DNA of 64,000 bases from Gnetum montanum (taxonomy: Eukaryota; Streptophyta; Gnetopsida; Gnetales; Gnetaceae): positions 162,589 through 226,588 of the forward strand of contig MNCI01014219.1 of assembly GCA_015680685.1 (NCBI GenBank). The letters are read 5' to 3'. Shown in pieces: positions 60,306-64,000 of the stretch. Every line of letters starts with the position of its first letter. Within the stretch, counting starts at the first letter, position 1. Under the pieces are notes generated by a model. That model was not told the origin of the DNA. It did no database searches and was given only the letters and a program-made list of their open reading frames with translations. Made by a program: the position numbers and the translations under genes.

Positions 60306-62614
60306 CTATGGCCTAATTGACATTGAGGCTTCAATGCCACTAGAGGGCACATGGGCCACAAATGGTTCATGTATTGGCTTCATATCATCATCAATGTTGA
60401 TAGCATTAATGATGTATCTTGCATCGCTAGCATTTAATGGATCCTTATAGATGTTCATAGATTGGTTCTTTGGCTGGACAAGATTACTTTCATCAAGGAC
60501 CAACTTTCCTTGATCAATCATGCATTGGATATCATCCTTTAATGCTAGGTAGTTATCCATGTCATGGCCATGCAATTGATGGTAGTTGCAAAATTGATTC
60601 AACCTAAAATTTGTGGGTACTAGAGGCTCATTGGACATAGCCTCAAAGGGGTCTCGAAGGATCTTGAAATATCTCTCATGGTGTTTGCAAGCATCCTCTA
60701 ATATTTTTTTGTGTTGAATGAACCCAACATTAAGAAGTTGATCCAAAATCTCTGATGGTTTGATTGGAAAAGGGGTATATTTTGAGCAATCCTTATGCTC
60801 AAATTTTGGCCTTAGTGGAGCTTGCCCTGTGGCCATTGACGATGTGGGTTGGTTCGTTCCTATGTTGCCAAAGCTTGATGTTTTGTTGGTGTTGGTCAGG
60901 GCCTTAGGTACCTTAGTCATCTACTTGCTATTGTTGGGCTTGGCTTCATCAGCCACGGTAGCCACAATGGTTGTCATGGATTTCCCTTTTTCCTTGTCTC
61001 TCTTTGCATGTGCATTCTTGTAAGCTATGTAAGCTGGGTCCTTGCTAGCCTTTACCACATCCTATATACTCTTTGTTTGAGTAAAATCTTAGCTAAGGGA
61101 GCATGGGGCTAAATAGTATAGCTTTGATTTAGTCAACTCATTCATTATGCCTTTAAAAATGATGAGCAGTTGGGTTTTAGAAATGGGTTCATGAATCTCA
61201 TTTAGAGAGGCACTCCATCATTATAAGAAATTTTGCATTGGCTCTAACACTTCTTGCTTAATGTTCATGAGCTGATCTAGCATGGCCTTTAGCTTCAAGT
61301 TGTACTTGAAGTGGGTTACAAACTAGCTTAACAACTCTTCCAAAATTGAAATGGAATCTCGAGGAAGTGCGTGATACCAATCTAAAGCTTTTCTAATCAA
61401 AGACATGGCAAAGACAAGGATAACCATATGTTTCCATACTTGCAATAATAAGGACTCAGAATGAAAACTAACTAAGTGGGAATTTGGGTCACCCTCACCA
61501 TTGTATTTCATGAATTGGGGAAGTTGAACTCTAGGAGGCAATGTGAGCAGAGGAACAACGAGACTAATAGGATCATCCTGATAGAAGTCCATTACATGGA
61601 CTATCTCTAAGTTGGCTGCTTTAAGCTACCCGACCTCCTTAGTGAGAGTTTGGATAAGCTAGAATTCTTGGTCCAAACTTAGGGATGTTGCAGAGGGTTG
61701 CATTGGTTGTACTGTTGGTGGGGTTGTTAGAGCAACTATTGTTGGTGGTGCTGTCGAAGCGGCCCATAGCCCCATAGTCGGTTGTGCCACATGTCATGCT
61801 TGGTACATTTTCGATTGCATGTATTGTGGCATCTGAGATAATTGAATAGTAGGAAAAGAGGTTGCCACCCACCACATAGTTGAGGTTGGAGTTGTTGTTG
61901 GTGGTGGGACTAATATGGCTGTAATGATAGGAATGTAACTTGTTTGTTGCTATGATATGGGCATGGTGTTCATGTATGGAAATTTTGGTGTCATAGACAC
62001 TAGCTATAAAGGCTAAGTAGACTATGAGAAAATGTCAAAGTGAGCAAGGGTAGAAGGCCTTGCGCTTTGTTGTGTAGACAAGATTGGGTGGCTAGCTATT
62101 GGTGGCATAGTTTTAGGCTGTGGTAGCATCACAACTATCTCAAAGGAGGTATAAGATTATGACTAGTGCAATAGGAATATAGAGGTAGACTACAAGGTTG
62201 GGACATAAGGTGAGATGTCAATGTTGGAATGGGGCTTGAATTCCTCTTGTCCATCTTGCTCTTTTAGCCCACTCATTTGAATAAGTTGATCCAAAATCCA
62301 TTTAAAAGATTTGGTGAGTAGTATGACTGCACTAGAGATAGGAAGGAACTCCCTCCCATTTTGATGAAAAATTTTGAAACTATGCTTTTCGTCTATTTCT
62401 TGGTAGTCCAATGGTAGGACCACTTGAACCTTTGCACATAAAAAGTTATATTGTTCATCATCAAGTACGTGTGTTCGGGAGACTGGTGCCACAGTCTAAG
62501 AGATTGCCATTGTAGCCGCATTGGGCTAAGGGGTTGCTTGATGTCTATCACATGTTGCATGGAATGAGCTACCTCCAAGCTTAAGGTGGTAGCTGAGGTG
62601 TTAACTAGGTTCAT
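60306..62614 (-). pseudogene. gag of element C
   Basis: On the minus strand a plausible start is ATG 62614 (MNLVNTSATTLSLEVAHSM), continuing after a frameshift at about 62490-62190. The Gln/Pro-rich middle is at 61875-61640. The capsid core at 61592-61323 has LPQFMKYNGEGDPNSHLVSF and KALDWYHALPRDSISILEEL, matching the Retrotrans_gag WY..LP..SI pattern. The C-terminal part, 60920-60306, is open for 204 codons. It has the Tat-type motif CNYHQLHGHDMDNYLALKDD, where the final Cys of the C..H...GH....C signature is Tyr. The coat/nucleocapsid product would package the element RNA. Breaks between segments make it a pseudogene here. Confidence 0.8.
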
Positions 62615-63014
62615 TTTATCTTAAGTATAGAAGATTTGAGATAAAATGGCTAAATGTGCAAATTGTAAAGAAAACGTGCCAAAAATGGCTAAGTTTGGGA
62701 ACATTAAAAAAATAGTTATCTTTGTTGTCATGTTCTAAGGGGATGTTACGCTGATAGGGTGTCATGCTCTACAGAATACTTAGAGCTTAACATAGTGGAT
62801 AGTTTGGGCTTTTTGTCCTACAGGGTTCTAGGGGAATCATCAACTAGGACTAATCTGCACCAACCAAAACATAGATAACTCCTACACTAGCCTATGATCT
62901 AGTTATTGCTATGGTAGGTCCATAGGGATGTTATGTCTATGCTAGCTTGCTGTTAGTAACAGGGGTATAGAAAGCACATGGGACTACCCATGACACATAG
63001 AAGAAACAGGGAGG

Positions 63015-63031
63015 CCCTCCTTCTAGTGCCA
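63015..63031 (-). other. Primer-binding site of element C
   Basis: Minus strand TGGCACTAGAAGGAGGG, five bases from the LTR end (…ATCACA). It starts TGG, complementary to a tRNA CCA end. The exact tRNA is not resolved. The matching site is absent next to 49901. Confidence 0.7.
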
Positions 63032-63648
63032 AAAATTGTGATGTCTGAAAAAATCGATGGCTAGAACACCAAGAGGTTGTTGGGCATATAGCCTAATCCC
63101 AAGTCCATGGGAAGGCTATGTTGGAGAAAATGGAAATAGGGTGCCTTGAACGGTCTAGTAAATCAAACATCGACTTACATGGTGTAACAATTACTGTTTG
63201 CAAAAGCCTGAAAATAGTATTGTGAATAAGAAAAATATGTGTTAATAGTGGAAAACACAAGAAATGATGCTAAAATTTGAAATAAATGCTAAAGGAAAAT
63301 GAAATGAGAGTTGAAGTGAAGAAATGCATCACCCCAAGATTGGGGAGCATGACTCTTGATTAATTAGTGTGTGAAATTGGTACACAGGATCAAACAGGCA
63401 CAACAGGGTCGCATGGTAGTGTGGTCATAGTCTCTAGGACATTGTGGATGTGGCACTGGTAATTGCAAGAGAGGCTGGACTTTTTGAGCTTATAGTTGTC
63501 ACACTATGCAACTACAGGGTCACGGTACTTAGCTAGGTATCAAGCTCAGGTGCTTGAGTGCAGGAGTGATGAAGATGCTAAGAGTGCTCTAATGCTTGAT
63601 GCTTAGAGTTTTCTTGCCAATCATACTCTAAAATGTTGATTATGGGGG

Positions 63649-63656
63649 TATTTATA
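63649..63656 (-). promoter_or_regulatory. LTR promoter TATA box, element C (right LTR)
   Basis: TATAAATA on the minus strand. This LTR lies upstream of gag in element sense, so the box would drive the genomic RNA, with start near 63620. Confidence 0.65.
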
Positions 63657-63978
63657 GGGCTATGGTTAATGTGAGACATGGACTAGATGCCACATGGCCT
63701 AGGTCCCATGTAGCATAGATGTGAACAAGTCACGCTGACATGCTACACTCAAAGTGTCAAGCTCTAAGTGTATGCCTTGCAAGATAGGAACAACAACTAA
63801 GAATCTACCAAACTATGACCACACCACTTGGACTACATGTGCCAAAGTTTAAGGGACTGCTATGTACCTACAAACAATGCCAAAATGAATGAAACTTGGA
63901 GCCTACGCTCTGGGACTATGTCTTCTTCCTCTTCTAGATAGGGTCAAGCATAGGAACAACTTTGGAGATCAATGGGTA

Positions 63979-64000
63979 GGGGGGGGGGGGGGGGGGGGGG
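63979..64000 (+). repeat. Terminal poly-G tract (22 G or more)
   Basis: The window ends inside a G run; the paired LTR at the same point (near 50850) has no such run. It may be an assembly or sequencing artefact. Confidence 0.8.

Larger units (their letters stand above)
49901..64000 (-). mobile_element. Non-autonomous Tat-lineage element C with gag-pro and antisense gene but no pol
   Basis: LTRs 49901-51731 and 63037 to beyond the window share TGTGATGTCTG starts and roughly 85% identity by eye. From the right (minus-strand sense): LTR, PBS, gag, protease, repeat array, antisense gene (plus strand), promoter-like region, repeat array, 1.5 kb of unrecognised DNA, polypurine tract, LTR. No RT, RNase H or integrase motif was found in any frame. 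The element would depend on enzymes supplied by a relative such as A/B, whose LTR terminus and polypurine tract it shares. Confidence 0.8.
63037..64000 (-). repeat. 5' LTR of element C, partial
   Basis: Matches 49901 to about 50880 in order: TGTGATGTCTGAAAA, ACTTACATGGTGTAACAA, CACCCCAAGATTGGGGA, GTATTTATAGGGCT. It is cut by the window end. About 850-900 bp should remain outside. The last 22 bases are G only. Confidence 0.88.

Overview
The window is plant nuclear heterochromatin. It is AT-rich and built almost entirely from decayed, nested LTR retrotransposons. I see no intact host gene, rRNA, tRNA, CRISPR array or bacterial feature. The element types (Tat-lineage Ty3/gypsy with a second, archaeal-type RNase H; an Athila-like Ty3/gypsy element; a Ty1/copia remnant) point to a seed plant with a large genome. 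In-frame stops are mostly TAG where Gln or Trp codons are expected, which fits long-term cytosine deamination in methylated DNA. I cannot name the species.

Layout. (A) 1-14330: a Tat-type element on the minus strand, with 3' LTR end, INT, aRH/RH and RT. It then carries an array of about 185-bp hairpin repeats and a plus-strand gene with introns. Its gag end is missing and is replaced by an inverted Tat fragment (14325-14605). 14606-16880 has no gene. 16880-18330 is a copia gag-protease remnant on the minus strand, and its probable 5' LTR is split by (D). (D) 18776-31649: a complete but decayed Athila-like element on the plus strand, with two LTRs, the target duplication CTTGG, a PBS, gag, protease, RT-RNase H, integrase and an extra 2.4-kb ORF before the 3' LTR. 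(B) about 32860-49900: a second copy of (A), retaining part of gag. (C) 49901 to beyond 64000: a related element with both LTRs (right one cut by the window), gag and protease on the minus strand and a diverged copy of the plus-strand gene, but no RT, RNase H or integrase. C appears to sit inside the 5' part of B.

The most interesting feature is the gene carried on the antisense strand of A, B and C. It lies between gag-pro and RT. It has eight exons in A and B (seven recognisable coding blocks in C, where intron 4 seems absent). Splice sites and phases agree between copies: intron 2 is 81/81/77 bp and intron 7 is 87/87/89 bp. The predicted protein is about 1000 residues and the family is unrecognised. 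In C a TATAAATA box with five 28-bp tandem repeats just upstream lies at the position expected for its own promoter. In all three elements the block of hairpin array plus antisense gene is bracketed by arrays of a GCTAGTTTAAGG-type repeat. Because the gene is antisense to the element, its introns would survive passage through the genomic RNA. All copies here carry stops or frameshifts, so they are fossils of an accessory gene that was once maintained.
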